A stretch of DNA of 64,000 bases from Oceanobacillus damuensis. GTDB taxonomy: Bacteria > Bacillota > Bacilli > Bacillales > Amphibacillaceae. Below are positions 54,661-63,369 of this stretch, in pieces; the stretch's first letter is position 1; the number at the start of each line of letters is the position of its first letter. The stretch is from the NCBI RefSeq assembly GCF_001618145.1, contig NZ_LQNF01000004.1:124001-188000 (forward strand), written 5' to 3'. The notes under the pieces are model-generated. The model was not told the DNA's origin. It saw only the letters and a program-made list of their open reading frames with translations, and did not search any database. A program made the position numbers and the translations under genes.

Positions 54661-54820
54661 ATGGAAGCAAGTTACTTCGGCGACCGCTCTGGGAAATACA
54701 CTGCGCTTTTCGCGGGCGGCTGGTGAGACACTGAAATGCTTTAGCATGAAGGGGCTCACCAGCCGCCCGCGGAAAGCGAAGTGTATACGGGCTGCGGCTG
54801 CCGAAGTTACATGTTTCCAT
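54661..54820. repeat. 160-bp palindromic repeat (REP/MITE-like)
   Basis: Outer arms ATGGAAGCAAGTTACTTCGG and GCCGAAGTTACATGTTTCCA pair with few mismatches. The inner core CGCGGGCGGCTGGTGAG (54711-54727) pairs perfectly with 54755-54771. The loop contains a small ATGCT/AGCAT hairpin. It is strikingly more GC-rich than its surroundings and non-coding. Confidence 0.85.
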
Positions 54821-54926
54821 TTCAGAGCTGTGGAAGTTAATTCGTAGTTTACATATCTTGTGTCAAAACAACAACACTTAATTTTTGGTGAGGAAAATAA
54901 CTGCAGTCCCAGTAAACAACCTACAC

Positions 54927-54968
54927 AAAAAAAGCTGAACTACGGTTTACACGTAAGCTCAGCTTTTT
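54927..54968 (-). terminator. Terminator of metA
   Basis: On the minus strand AAAAAGCTGA and TCAGCTTTTTTT pair around a loop of about 20 nt, 14 bp after the metA stop. Confidence 0.75.
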
Positions 54969-54981
54969 CCTGCTGTTAGAA

Positions 54982-55890
54982 TCAATCCCATTCATATGGA
55001 GTTGCCTGGTATACATAGTAATTCAGCCAATTCGAGAACATGAGACTGCAATGGCTTTTCCATCTGTATAATGGAGCTTTTTCCGGGTCATTATCAGGGA
55101 AATAGTTTTCCGGCAACTTTGTATCGATTCCCCGTTCACGGTCACGGCGATATTCTTCTGCCAGCGTGGTTGCACTGTACTCCAAATGACCCGTTGCAAA
55201 AATGTTTTTCCCGTCCTTGGATGCAGCAAGAAATACTCCTGCCTGATCCGAACGAGCCAATACGTGAAGATCGGGGTGGTTCATTAATTTCTTGAATTCG
55301 ATATCTGTATATCTTGAATGCGGAGCAAGGAAATGATCATCAAAGCCACGAACTAGATTTTCTTTCGGTGCCAATACTTCATGTTCATAAACACCGAAGC
55401 ACTTCTCTGGCAATCTGTATTTGCCAATGCCGTAACGGTGATATAATGCAGCTTGGGCGCCCCAGCAAATATGGAACGTTGAGGTCACATTTTCCTGCGA
55501 CCAATCCATGATGTCCTTCAACTCATCCCAATAATCCACTTCTTCAAACGACAGCAGTTCAACAGGAGAACCTGTAATTATCATCCCATCGAATCTTTTT
55601 GTGTTTACATCGGAAAATGGTTTGTAAAAAGTGTCCAAGTGATATTTGCTTGTGTTTTTGGATTCATGGGTTGTGAGTCGTAAAAATGATATATTCACCT
55701 GTATTGGTGTATTTCCCAAAAAACGCAGCAGCTGAGCTTCTGTTTTCTCTTTTTCAGGCATTAAATTTAAGATTAATATATTAAGAGGCCGAATATCCTG
55801 TGTAGTTGCACGTTCTTCTTCCATCACAAAAATATTTTCCTGTTCAAGAATTTCTTTTGCAGGCAGTTTAGCTGGTATTCTTATAGGCAT
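54982..55890 (-). CDS. metA: Homoserine O-acetyltransferase (MetA family)
   Basis: Acylates homoserine to start methionine synthesis. With the ATG at 55890 (behind AAGGGGGC) the protein has 302 residues. Catalytic Cys142 is in [17 protein letters not shown], His and Glu in [10 protein letters not shown]. Residue 111 is Glu ([14 protein letters not shown]); in MetA enzymes Glu at 111 selects acetyl-CoA while Gly selects succinyl-CoA, so I predict acetyl. It draws on the homoserine made by Hom (28517). No S-box or T-box leader is seen upstream. Confidence 0.95.
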   Translation of the reverse strand: MPIRIPAKLPAKEILEQENIFVMEEERATTQDIRPLNILILNLMPEKEKTEAQLLRFLGNTPIQVNISFLRLTTHESKNTSKYHLDTFYKPFSDVNTKRFDGMIITGSPVELLSFEEVDYWDELKDIMDWSQENVTSTFHICWGAQAALYHRYGIGKYRLPEKCFGVYEHEVLAPKENLVRGFDDHFLAPHSRYTDIEFKKLMNHPDLHVLARSDQAGVFLAASKDGKNIFATGHLEYSATTLAEEYRRDRERGIDTKLPENYFPDNDPEKAPLYRWKSHCSLMFSNWLNYYVYQATPYEWD

Positions 55891-56030
55891 TAACAAAAGC
55901 CCCCTTCCATGTTTTACTGATTATACCAGTTTTTTCTCTAAATCTGAGATTTCAGATTAATATCATTTTAGCAGAAGGAAGCTAAAATTTGTTAAAGATT
56001 AATCAAAAAGATGGAAAAATTGTATTATAT

Positions 56031-57158
56031 CTATAAAGTACTTATGCTGGCACTTCTTTTCCTGAAATCGACTCCCGGGTAATATGCATTCTTAACAAGC
56101 ACATTCGGTCCCAAGCACTTGACTGCAGGACAGTGACAGTTCAAACTTTTAGCAGTCTTTGTTTCCATCCACGCTTGATACGAATCCAGTAATGATGTCG
56201 TTTGAATGTTACCGAGTGATGGCTCATCAGCAAAATCGGTTACAATGATATCACCGGTGAAGATGTTAACATTTAGACGTGAGCGACCATCCGGATCATT
56301 TCTAACCGTCACATTCTTCTCTTTATAAAGGCGTTTCAGAATTTCTAAATCTTCATTTGAACCACTGCAAGCATAGAATGGCAGCGTACCAAACAACATC
56401 CACATATTTTCATTCCTATGATCCAATAGGCGCTGAATTCCCGTGCGCATTTCATCCAGACTTAGTATTTCCAGGTTGCTGGCAAAATCAACGGGATACA
56501 TTGGATGAATTTCGTGCCTGGCACACCCCATCTCATTTACATGATCATGAATTTTTTCGAGGTATGGAAAAGTACGTTTATTAAGCATCGTTTCAGCAGA
56601 TACCATAACTCCTTCATTAGCAAGACGCTGGGAGTTCTCCACCATTCGCCGGAAGTATTTTTTCCTGTTCTCTTCAGAAGGTTTCCTTTCCATAAGTGCA
56701 AATCCCGTTTCGGCAAATTCCTCTTCGGTACCCCAGTTATGGGAGATATGCAGCACATCCAGATAGGGAACAATTTCTTCATAACGTTGATATGGGAGTG
56801 TCAAGTTGGAATTAATCTGTGTCTTTACTCCCCTGCTATGAGCATATTTTAACAGTGGAAGCACATATTCCCTTACTGATTTTTTGTTCATCATCGGTTC
56901 TCCGCCCGTGATGCTGAGGGTGCGAAGATTTGGAATTTCATCCAGTCTTTTCCGAATGAGCTCCATCGGCAGTGCCTCCGGATCCATATCCTGCAAAGTA
57001 TAACCTACAGCACAGTGAGCACATCTCATATTGCACATATATGTAGTTGTAAATTCAATATTAGATAAGGTCATCTTCCCATATTGTTCTACATCCATGT
57101 ATGCTTCCCATGGATCATTGTTGGGTGTTATTGCCTGGAAACTATCCGTTATATTCAT
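56031..57158 (-). CDS. yfkAB: YfkAB radical SAM protein
   Basis: A 375-residue radical SAM enzyme. The cluster motif is CNMRCAHC in TTTYMCNMRCAHCAVGY (about residues 40-50), the SAM glycine motif SITGGEPMMNK follows, and a second Cys cluster is near the C-terminus (NCHCPAVKCLGPN), as in the YfkA/YfkB family with the C-x-C-x4-C signature. The auxiliary cluster suggests peptide or protein modification, but the target is unknown. The first codon in frame is a TTG; the ATG at 57158 follows AAAGGAGA. Confidence 0.92.
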   Translation of the reverse strand: MNITDSFQAITPNNDPWEAYMDVEQYGKMTLSNIEFTTTYMCNMRCAHCAVGYTLQDMDPEALPMELIRKRLDEIPNLRTLSITGGEPMMNKKSVREYVLPLLKYAHSRGVKTQINSNLTLPYQRYEEIVPYLDVLHISHNWGTEEEFAETGFALMERKPSEENRKKYFRRMVENSQRLANEGVMVSAETMLNKRTFPYLEKIHDHVNEMGCARHEIHPMYPVDFASNLEILSLDEMRTGIQRLLDHRNENMWMLFGTLPFYACSGSNEDLEILKRLYKEKNVTVRNDPDGRSRLNVNIFTGDIIVTDFADEPSLGNIQTTSLLDSYQAWMETKTAKSLNCHCPAVKCLGPNVLVKNAYYPGVDFRKRSASISTL

Positions 57159-57300
57159 CAATCAATCTCCTTTTCATTAGGAACCTGATTCTTATTTTAT
57201 CACTTTTATCGACCTATGCTCATCTAATTAGCATGATTGCTTATTTTTCAATAACCTGCTGTTTATCCAATAATTAATTACCATTATTTTCTTGATTTCC

Positions 57301-57325
57301 GATTAAATTTTCTGAATAAGGGTAA
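57301..57325 (+). promoter_or_regulatory. Sigma-B-like promoter upstream of catalase
   Basis: GATTAA (57301-57306) and GGGTAA (57320-57325) with a 13-bp spacer match the sigma-B pattern GTTTAA-N12-14-GGGTAT at 10 of 12 positions. It is 65 bp before the catalase start. A 7-bp hairpin GGCTTTA/TAAAGCC (57341-57360) lies in the leader. Confidence 0.45.
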
Positions 57326-57389
57326 GTATAAATAATGTTGGGCTTTATTTGGCTAAAGCCTAAAATCTCAAAAGAAAAGAGGAGAAGAA

Positions 57390-59003
57390 ATGGCAAAAGA
57401 TCGGTCAAAAGAGAATAATTCTCAAACGAATCTGGAAAATGATGATACGTTAACGACAAGGCAGGGACATCCAGTTACAAATAATCAGAACATAAGAACT
57501 GTCGGGAATCGTGGCCCGGCTACACTAGAAAACTACGATTTTATTGAAAAGATCAGTCATTTTGACAGGGAAAAAGTTCCTGAGCGGATTGTTCATGCCC
57601 GTGGTGCAGGTGCACATGGTTATTTTGAAACATATGGAACAGTCGGTGACGAACCAGTTTCCAAGTATACAAGGGCTAAAGTTTTTCAGGACAAAGGAAA
57701 ACAGACACCGGTATTTGTTCGCTTCTCCACCGTGGTAAACAATGCTGGTTCCCCTGAAACGGTACGTGACCCACGCGGATTCGCAGTAAAATTTTACACA
57801 GAAGACGGTAACTGGGACTTAGTCGGTAATAATCTAAAAATATTTTTTATCCGTGATGCGATGAAATTCCCTGATATGATTCATGCATTCCGGCCAGACC
57901 CGATAACAAATATTCAGGATTCAGAACGCTTCTTTGACTTTTGTGCCAATTCCCCTGAGTCTTTTCATATGGTTACATTTATTTACTCCCCTTGGGGAAT
58001 TCCGGCCAACTACCGAATGATGCAGGGTTCTGGGGTCAACACATACAAATGGGTCAACAGTGAAGGAGAAGCTGTCCTTGTCAAATACCACTGGGAACCT
58101 AAACAGGGCATCAAAAACCTGACAATGAAAGAAGCCGAGGAAATTCAGGCCAAAAACTTTAACCATGCAACAGAAGATCTTTACGAAGCAATCGAACGCG
58201 GAGATTATCCGGAATGGGAGCTTTTTGTTCAAATCCTAAGTGACGACGATCATCCTGAATTGGACTTCGATCCCCTTGATGATACAAAGCTCTGGCCAAA
58301 AGACCAGATTCCTTGGCATCCAGTAGGAAAAATGGTATTGAACAAAAACCCTGAAAACTATTTCAATGAAGTCGAACAGGCCGCATTTGGCACAGGGGTT
58401 CTTGTTGATGGCCTTGACTTCTCAGATGATAAAATGCTTCAGGGCAGAACATTCTCCTACTCTGATACACAGCGTTACCGTGTAGGTGCAAACTATCTCC
58501 AAGTACCAATAAACGCAGCGAAGAAACGTGTTGCAACAAACCAGGAAGGTGGGCAATTAAGACACCAAAATGATAAAGCACCTGGACAAAATCCGCATAT
58601 AAATTACGAGCCATCCGTACTTGGCGGCCTAAAGGAAGCTGAGCAGACCGGCAAGGAACATACACCACATGTGGAAGGAAAGCTTGTCCGTGAATCCATT
58701 GACAGAAATGACAATACCAAACAGGCTGGACAAACCTACCGCGAATTTGAGGACTGGGAAAAGGACGAGTTAATCAACAATCTCGTTAACGATCTCTCCA
58801 CATGTGATCAGCGTATTCAGGATAAAATGATAGCGCTCGCAGAGGATGCCGATGAAGAATATGGCCGAAGATTACGTGAAGGATTACAAGAGGCAAGCAA
58901 AATGATGAAGGACAAATCGAGCATGCACCCACTCGGGGCTGATGATGCGGAGGAAGCAACAAAAGAAGCTGTCGAAAAGGGACATGACGCTGACCCATAT
59001 TAA
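57390..59003 (+). CDS. Monofunctional heme catalase
   Basis: A 537-residue catalase that disproportionates hydrogen peroxide. The distal His is in [15 protein letters not shown] (about residue 69), the distal Asn in [14 protein letters not shown], and the heme-ligand Tyr in [32 protein letters not shown] is the family core. It is longer than B. subtilis KatA (483) and closer in size to KatX. The C-terminal about 110 residues end in a charged helix. A sigma-B-like promoter would suit a general-stress role. Confidence 0.96.
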   Translation: MAKDRSKENNSQTNLENDDTLTTRQGHPVTNNQNIRTVGNRGPATLENYDFIEKISHFDREKVPERIVHARGAGAHGYFETYGTVGDEPVSKYTRAKVFQDKGKQTPVFVRFSTVVNNAGSPETVRDPRGFAVKFYTEDGNWDLVGNNLKIFFIRDAMKFPDMIHAFRPDPITNIQDSERFFDFCANSPESFHMVTFIYSPWGIPANYRMMQGSGVNTYKWVNSEGEAVLVKYHWEPKQGIKNLTMKEAEEIQAKNFNHATEDLYEAIERGDYPEWELFVQILSDDDHPELDFDPLDDTKLWPKDQIPWHPVGKMVLNKNPENYFNEVEQAAFGTGVLVDGLDFSDDKMLQGRTFSYSDTQRYRVGANYLQVPINAAKKRVATNQEGGQLRHQNDKAPGQNPHINYEPSVLGGLKEAEQTGKEHTPHVEGKLVRESIDRNDNTKQAGQTYREFEDWEKDELINNLVNDLSTCDQRIQDKMIALAEDADEEYGRRLREGLQEASKMMKDKSSMHPLGADDAEEATKEAVEKGHDADPY

Positions 59004-59031
59004 AAAGAAGCCCATTGAGGCTTCTTTTTTA
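59004..59031 (+). terminator. Terminator of the catalase gene
   Basis: AAGAAGCC-CATTGA-GGCTTCTTTTTT follows the stop directly. Confidence 0.85.
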
Positions 59032-59110
59032 TCATCATATGCCGGAAAAAACAATTGAACTGTTGCATACTCGCTGATTCTTAAAAACCTGTTCATGAAG
59101 AAATGTTAGG

Positions 59111-60712
59111 CTATCCCGTTATATCCCTTCTGTTATACCCAATGAATCCTGCAACCGTTAATCCAATCGCAATGCCTATTAATATCGTTACATGGATGAA
59201 GTCCACCTCTTCCACAGGGATTTGTGGTATATGACCAAACGGAGATAAATTATTCATCCATTCCGGGAATTGAAGCAAATCTCCTAAGTAAACAACCATA
59301 AAGGAATAGATTAAATAAAGCCAAGTAAGTCCTGATAATTTAGGTATAACTCCGACAAAACATACTGCAGCACCAATCAGCACAAAAATAGCGGGTAAAT
59401 AAACCATTCCAGCATTAAACATTACAGCAAAAGAAATACCTTCATCCATTACTGCCGACCCAGCCGCCCAAAGGCCGAAAATAGCGAGAAACTGCATGAT
59501 AAAACTAACTGCAACCGAAAGGATGAGGTAACTTCCAAGCACACGCGAACGTGAAACTGCATGGCTATATACATGTTCTGTACGATTCTTATTTTCTTCG
59601 CCTTTAAGCTTTAAAATGATCATCATAACCGGTATGGTGCTGATCATGGACATTATCGCCATAAGCATCGTTATAAATTGCTCTGTCAGTGAATATCCCT
59701 CTACCGGGTTGACCATCTGCTCCATTATCTCTATTTCCTCCATAAAGGATTCCAAGTCACCTAAAATGGAGCCATAGGAAACACCGATTACAAACATCCC
59801 TGCTGCCCAAGCAATAATCGCAGTCCGCTGGATACGCAATGCAAGACCAAATGGAGAACGCAAAAATAGAGAAGCATGTGTACGGCCAGGCCTTGACGGC
59901 AGAAGTCCTGAACCCAAGTCGCGCATGGCATTTAAGTAGAATGCCAACAAACATAGCAGAATCGAAAAGCCCAGCATCACTAACATCGGCCACCAATAAT
60001 TGTTGACATAAACCTCCGCCCCCAAAGCCCACCCAAGTGGAGAAAACCAAGATAACGTTTCATTTCCGACATCACCAATGGCACGAATAAGATATGCCAA
60101 GCCCAGTACAGCGAAGGATAGACCTATCGTCCCTCTTGAGCTCTCCGAAACCTGTGCAAATACTGCTGTCAGTGCCATGAAAAAAATACCTGTTGCACCT
60201 AAAGCAGCTCCGTATAACATAGATCCTTCCAAATCCATACTTTCAATACCTAAGGCATAATTCCCAAATCCTATAATTAATGCCAACAATACATTCGTAA
60301 AGCTTACTAAAAGGATAGTAGAAGTTAAATTGGACAAACGCCCAGAAGGCAATGAACGGATTATTTCAGTCCGGCCATCCTCTTCATCTGCCCGTGTATG
60401 ACGTGTAACAAGCAATATACTCATTATCGCCACGATTATTGCAGTAAACAGCAGCATTTGATGTGACATCATTGCCCCAGCCGTATAATTGTCCAAACCA
60501 TAGCCTTGGCCAACCATCGCTGTCATTGCCGGATTACGCATCGTTTCAGCAATAGCTTGTCGTTCTGCATCATTTTGATATAGGTCAACAAACGAAATTG
60601 CAGTCACGAATGTCACTGCCGATAACGAGATGAGCCATACAGGAATCCGAAATCTGTCCTGCCTTAATTGAAAGCGGGTGAGTTTACCTGCATTTTTAAA
60701 CAGCTGAGACAT
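59111..60712 (-). CDS. ABC exporter permease (TetAB(46)/polyketide-exporter type)
   Basis: A 533-residue membrane subunit with about twelve hydrophobic segments, duplicated six-helix halves, and a large soluble loop after the first segment (SFVDLYQNDAERQAIAETMR). Such COG3559-type permeases pair with an ATPase to export antibiotics or lipids. The LVTRHTRADEEDGRTEIIRS loop after TM2 is a conserved coupling region. The start overlaps the ATPase stop by one base, so they are coupled. The substrate is unknown. Confidence 0.9.
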   Translation of the reverse strand: MSQLFKNAGKLTRFQLRQDRFRIPVWLISLSAVTFVTAISFVDLYQNDAERQAIAETMRNPAMTAMVGQGYGLDNYTAGAMMSHQMLLFTAIIVAIMSILLVTRHTRADEEDGRTEIIRSLPSGRLSNLTSTILLVSFTNVLLALIIGFGNYALGIESMDLEGSMLYGAALGATGIFFMALTAVFAQVSESSRGTIGLSFAVLGLAYLIRAIGDVGNETLSWFSPLGWALGAEVYVNNYWWPMLVMLGFSILLCLLAFYLNAMRDLGSGLLPSRPGRTHASLFLRSPFGLALRIQRTAIIAWAAGMFVIGVSYGSILGDLESFMEEIEIMEQMVNPVEGYSLTEQFITMLMAIMSMISTIPVMMIILKLKGEENKNRTEHVYSHAVSRSRVLGSYLILSVAVSFIMQFLAIFGLWAAGSAVMDEGISFAVMFNAGMVYLPAIFVLIGAAVCFVGVIPKLSGLTWLYLIYSFMVVYLGDLLQFPEWMNNLSPFGHIPQIPVEEVDFIHVTILIGIAIGLTVAGFIGYNRRDITG

Positions 60713-61629
60713 TATAATGCACCTCCGGCTCCCGATTCCAAAGTTCTAGACGTTCCTTCATAATGACGCATAAATAAATCCTCCAAGGTTGGTGGTGCAC
60801 TTTCCAATCGAATGATTCCGTATGAAGTAATAAATTTTAAAACATTATCCAACTCCTCCGTATCCACTTGAAATGAAACTGCCTGATCTGCCTTTTGGAT
60901 TCCATGTACACCTTTTAATTCATTCAACGAGACAATCGGCTCTTTTGTCTCGACAACAAAATTAGTGCGGGTTAAATGACGCAATTCTTTAAGTGTCCCT
61001 GTTTCGATCATTTTACCTTCCCGGATGATTCCAACCCGATCACATAGTTTTTCGACCTCTGATAAAATATGACTGGAAAGCAGCACACTTTTCCCCTCAT
61101 TTTTCGCCTGTATAACACATTCCTGAAAGATGCTTTCCATTAATGGATCAAGTCCAGATGTCGGTTCATCCAATATATAGAGATCTGCATCAGAGGAAAA
61201 AGCGGCTATTAAGGCGACTTTTTGTCTGTTCCCCTTTGAATAGGTTCTGCATTTTTTTGCTGGGTCCAAATTAAATCTGCTGATCAGCTCCTCTCTTCTA
61301 TTTCGATTACCGCTGCCTCGAAGGTTAAGAAAAAAGTCAATCACTTCACCGCCTGTTAAATTGGGCCATAAATTAATATCACCAGGAACATATGCAACAC
61401 GTTTATGTATTTCCACCGCATCACCCCACACATCTTTCCCAAAAATCTCTGCCCTTCCCTCCGTTGCATTTAAAATACCGAGTAAAATACGGATAGTGGT
61501 TGATTTACCGGCACCATTCGGCCCAATAAATCCGAATACTTCTCCTTTATTCACTTCTAGATCCACGCCATCTAGTGCTGTAAACTTTCCAAACTGCTTT
61601 GTTAAGTTCGTTGCTCTTAATACATTCAC
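60712..61629 (-). CDS. ABC exporter ATP-binding protein
   Basis: A 305-residue ATPase of the drug/antibiotic exporter type. Walker A GPNGAGKST, Walker B LYILDEPTSGLD and the H-loop SSHILSEVEKL are intact; the signature loop is the variant YSKGNRQKVALIAAF. The C-terminal third is the extra domain of this subgroup. The frame opens at an ATG at 61644, but the GTG at 61629 (MNVLRATNLTKQ) lies at a better distance from GGGAGGG. It is divergent from a TetR gene, its probable regulator. Confidence 0.92.
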   Translation of the reverse strand: MNVLRATNLTKQFGKFTALDGVDLEVNKGEVFGFIGPNGAGKSTTIRILLGILNATEGRAEIFGKDVWGDAVEIHKRVAYVPGDINLWPNLTGGEVIDFFLNLRGSGNRNRREELISRFNLDPAKKCRTYSKGNRQKVALIAAFSSDADLYILDEPTSGLDPLMESIFQECVIQAKNEGKSVLLSSHILSEVEKLCDRVGIIREGKMIETGTLKELRHLTRTNFVVETKEPIVSLNELKGVHGIQKADQAVSFQVDTEELDNVLKFITSYGIIRLESAPPTLEDLFMRHYEGTSRTLESGAGGAL

Positions 61630-61678
61630 AAATATCCCTCCCATTTTGGAAAAACACTTTTGAAATGTTACACCTTCT

Positions 61679-61730
61679 ATAGTTCATATTATATAAACCA
61701 GAATCTTTTTGCAATAAAATTATGAACTAT
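61679..61730. promoter_or_regulatory. Inverted repeat in the TetR/ABC divergent promoter
   Basis: ATAGTTCATA (61679-61688) and TATGAACTAT (61721-61730) are a perfect 10-bp inverted repeat, arms 32 bp apart, between the divergent genes. They may be two operator half-sites or two separate sites for the TetR protein. Binding is inferred. Confidence 0.5.
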
Positions 61731-61782
61731 TTAAATTGTCTTATTACAAAATTTTTAATAGAATATAAATGAGGTGAACGAA

Positions 61783-62370
61783 ATGGACGGTTTCGAGCGA
61801 CGTAAAGAACAAAAAAAGAATGATATTATGGATGCCGCCTTATCTCTCTTTATGGAGCATGGTATAAAAAGGGTTTCTGTGGCAGGAATAGCTAAACAAG
61901 CGAATGTATCTCAAGTCACGATTTATAACTACTTTGGCAGCAAGGATAATTTAGTTCATGAAGTGTTTATATTCTATGTAGATAAAGTGTGGGCAGACTA
62001 TGAGGCACTATTAAATCGTGACATTGCCTTTCCTGAAAAAATAAAGCAAATTATATTCGATAAAAAGGAAGCCGCGAACCATATAAATGAGGAATTCTAC
62101 AACCATGTAATGCAAGATTATTCATCAGGTATAAACTATATTGAGGAACTCTATGCAAGAGACATATTTCCAAAAATTCTTGAATTATTCAATGTAGGAA
62201 GAGAGCAGGGCTATATTCGTCATGATATATCAAATGAGGCAATCTTGTTTTATATCCAGATGCTAAAGGAAGCAATGCAGAAGAAAGAGATTTATCAAAA
62301 GGTGTTACCGATGACAGAAGATATTACAAAGCTAATATTTTATGGGATTATTGGAAATGAAAAGGAGTGA
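61783..62370 (+). CDS. TetR-family transcriptional regulator
   Basis: A 195-residue repressor. The N-terminal helix-turn-helix reads KNDIMDAALSLFMEHGIKRV and SVAGIAKQANVSQVTIYNYFGS (helices 1-3); the rest is a helical ligand-binding domain of no named subfamily. The frame begins with a GTG at 61774, but the ATG at 61783 sits five bases after GAGGTGA. It is divergent from the ABC exporter operon, so control of that exporter by its substrate is likely. Confidence 0.92.
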   Translation: MDGFERRKEQKKNDIMDAALSLFMEHGIKRVSVAGIAKQANVSQVTIYNYFGSKDNLVHEVFIFYVDKVWADYEALLNRDIAFPEKIKQIIFDKKEAANHINEEFYNHVMQDYSSGINYIEELYARDIFPKILELFNVGREQGYIRHDISNEAILFYIQMLKEAMQKKEIYQKVLPMTEDITKLIFYGIIGNEKE

Positions 62371-62554
62371 GTGGAGCTCTTTAGAAAGTGTTCCAGATCT
62401 TACCACTTACTATCCACATCTGTTCCATATGTGAGTCCCCCTTTTATTTACGATACATTTCGCCTACACTAATAATGTAAGGAATGCATATTTATAATTC
62501 GATCAACATAAAAGTATGCAGGAGTTTTACAATTATCACTTTTCCGAGAAAATA

Positions 62555-62577
62555 AAATTGATGATATATCAATTTTT
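62555..62577. other. Short hairpin upstream of ribA
   Basis: AAAATTGA-TGATATA-TCAATTTT is an 8-bp inverted repeat 37 bp before the ribA start. It could be an operator. No FMN riboswitch consensus is visible in the 240 bp upstream. Confidence 0.35.
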
Positions 62578-62613
62578 AATTATACTAAGATGAAAGTGAA
62601 AGGGGATTATTCG

Positions 62614-63369
62614 ATGGGACAAATTAATCTGGAATCAAAAGTCTTTTCTATATTAAAAAACAAAATACAATTGATAAGATCTGAAGACCGTGCGATATAT
62701 TTAGTTGGACCTATTCAGCTGCCTGTTAACTTATATGGGGAAACTACCATCTTCCAGTGGTACTGCTGGCTAAATTATGATGAGGTAACTGAGGATTATG
62801 AAAAGATTATCGACAAATTGTCTTCCTCCAACCTGGCCGAATACCAGCAATCAAGTGTTTTAGTATATGGTGATTTCGAGAATGCAGAGGATGCCCTGAT
62901 ACGCATGCATTCCATTTGCCATACTGGAGATATATTTGGAAGTAAGCGTTGTGATTGTGGTTTCCAACTGAAAGAATCCATGAAAAAAATTAAGGAACAT
63001 GGTACGGGCGCCTTGTTTTACCTGGCAAACCATGAAGGGCGAGGAATCGGCCTGTTCAGCAAGGCAATGGCCTATGTCCTCCAGGAAAATGGCTATGATA
63101 CAGTAGAAGCCAACGAAAGTCTCGGGTTTGTAAATGACTCCCGAAACTACGATGATGCGATTAACGTACTGAAACAATTACGAACAAAACCGGTAACCTT
63201 AATCACCAACAATCCAAAGAAACTGGAAGCACTGGAAGATTCCGGCATGCTTGTCTCCGGACGGACGCCACTATGGGGAGATGTTTCCGAGTACAATGAA
63301 AAATATCTGCAAACGAAAGTGATCAAGTCAGGTCATTTAAAGGAAGAAAGGACTTGTGACAATGACTAA
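62614..63369 (+). CDS. ribA: GTP cyclohydrolase II (stand-alone RibA)
   Basis: Converts GTP to the pyrimidine precursor of riboflavin. The zinc Cys ligands are in CHTGDIFGSKRCDCGFQL (about residues 105-122), and the catalytic loop is NHEGRGIGLFSKA. It is the cyclohydrolase domain only, about 251 residues, without the DHBP synthase (RibB) half usual in Bacillus RibAB. The ATG at 62614 (MGQINLESKV) behind AAAGGGG is preferred over the in-frame ATG at 62590. The stop overlaps ribD by 8 bp. Confidence 0.92.
   Translation: MGQINLESKVFSILKNKIQLIRSEDRAIYLVGPIQLPVNLYGETTIFQWYCWLNYDEVTEDYEKIIDKLSSSNLAEYQQSSVLVYGDFENAEDALIRMHSICHTGDIFGSKRCDCGFQLKESMKKIKEHGTGALFYLANHEGRGIGLFSKAMAYVLQENGYDTVEANESLGFVNDSRNYDDAINVLKQLRTKPVTLITNNPKKLEALEDSGMLVSGRTPLWGDVSEYNEKYLQTKVIKSGHLKEERTCDND

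Larger units (their letters stand above)
54589..54981. other. Intergenic region with a large palindrome
   Basis: About 390 bp between DUF3891 and metA genes. It contains the 160-bp palindrome at 54661-54820 and the metA terminator at 54927-54968. No gene is supported; the short minus-strand frame across the palindrome has no start signal. Confidence 0.7.

Noticed and set aside
54614-54820. A 68-residue minus-strand frame over the palindrome
   Set aside because: It is created by the GC-rich repeat, has no start signal and no family.
55891-56030. SAM riboswitch upstream of metA
   Set aside because: The S-box core segments are absent in the 140 bp upstream.
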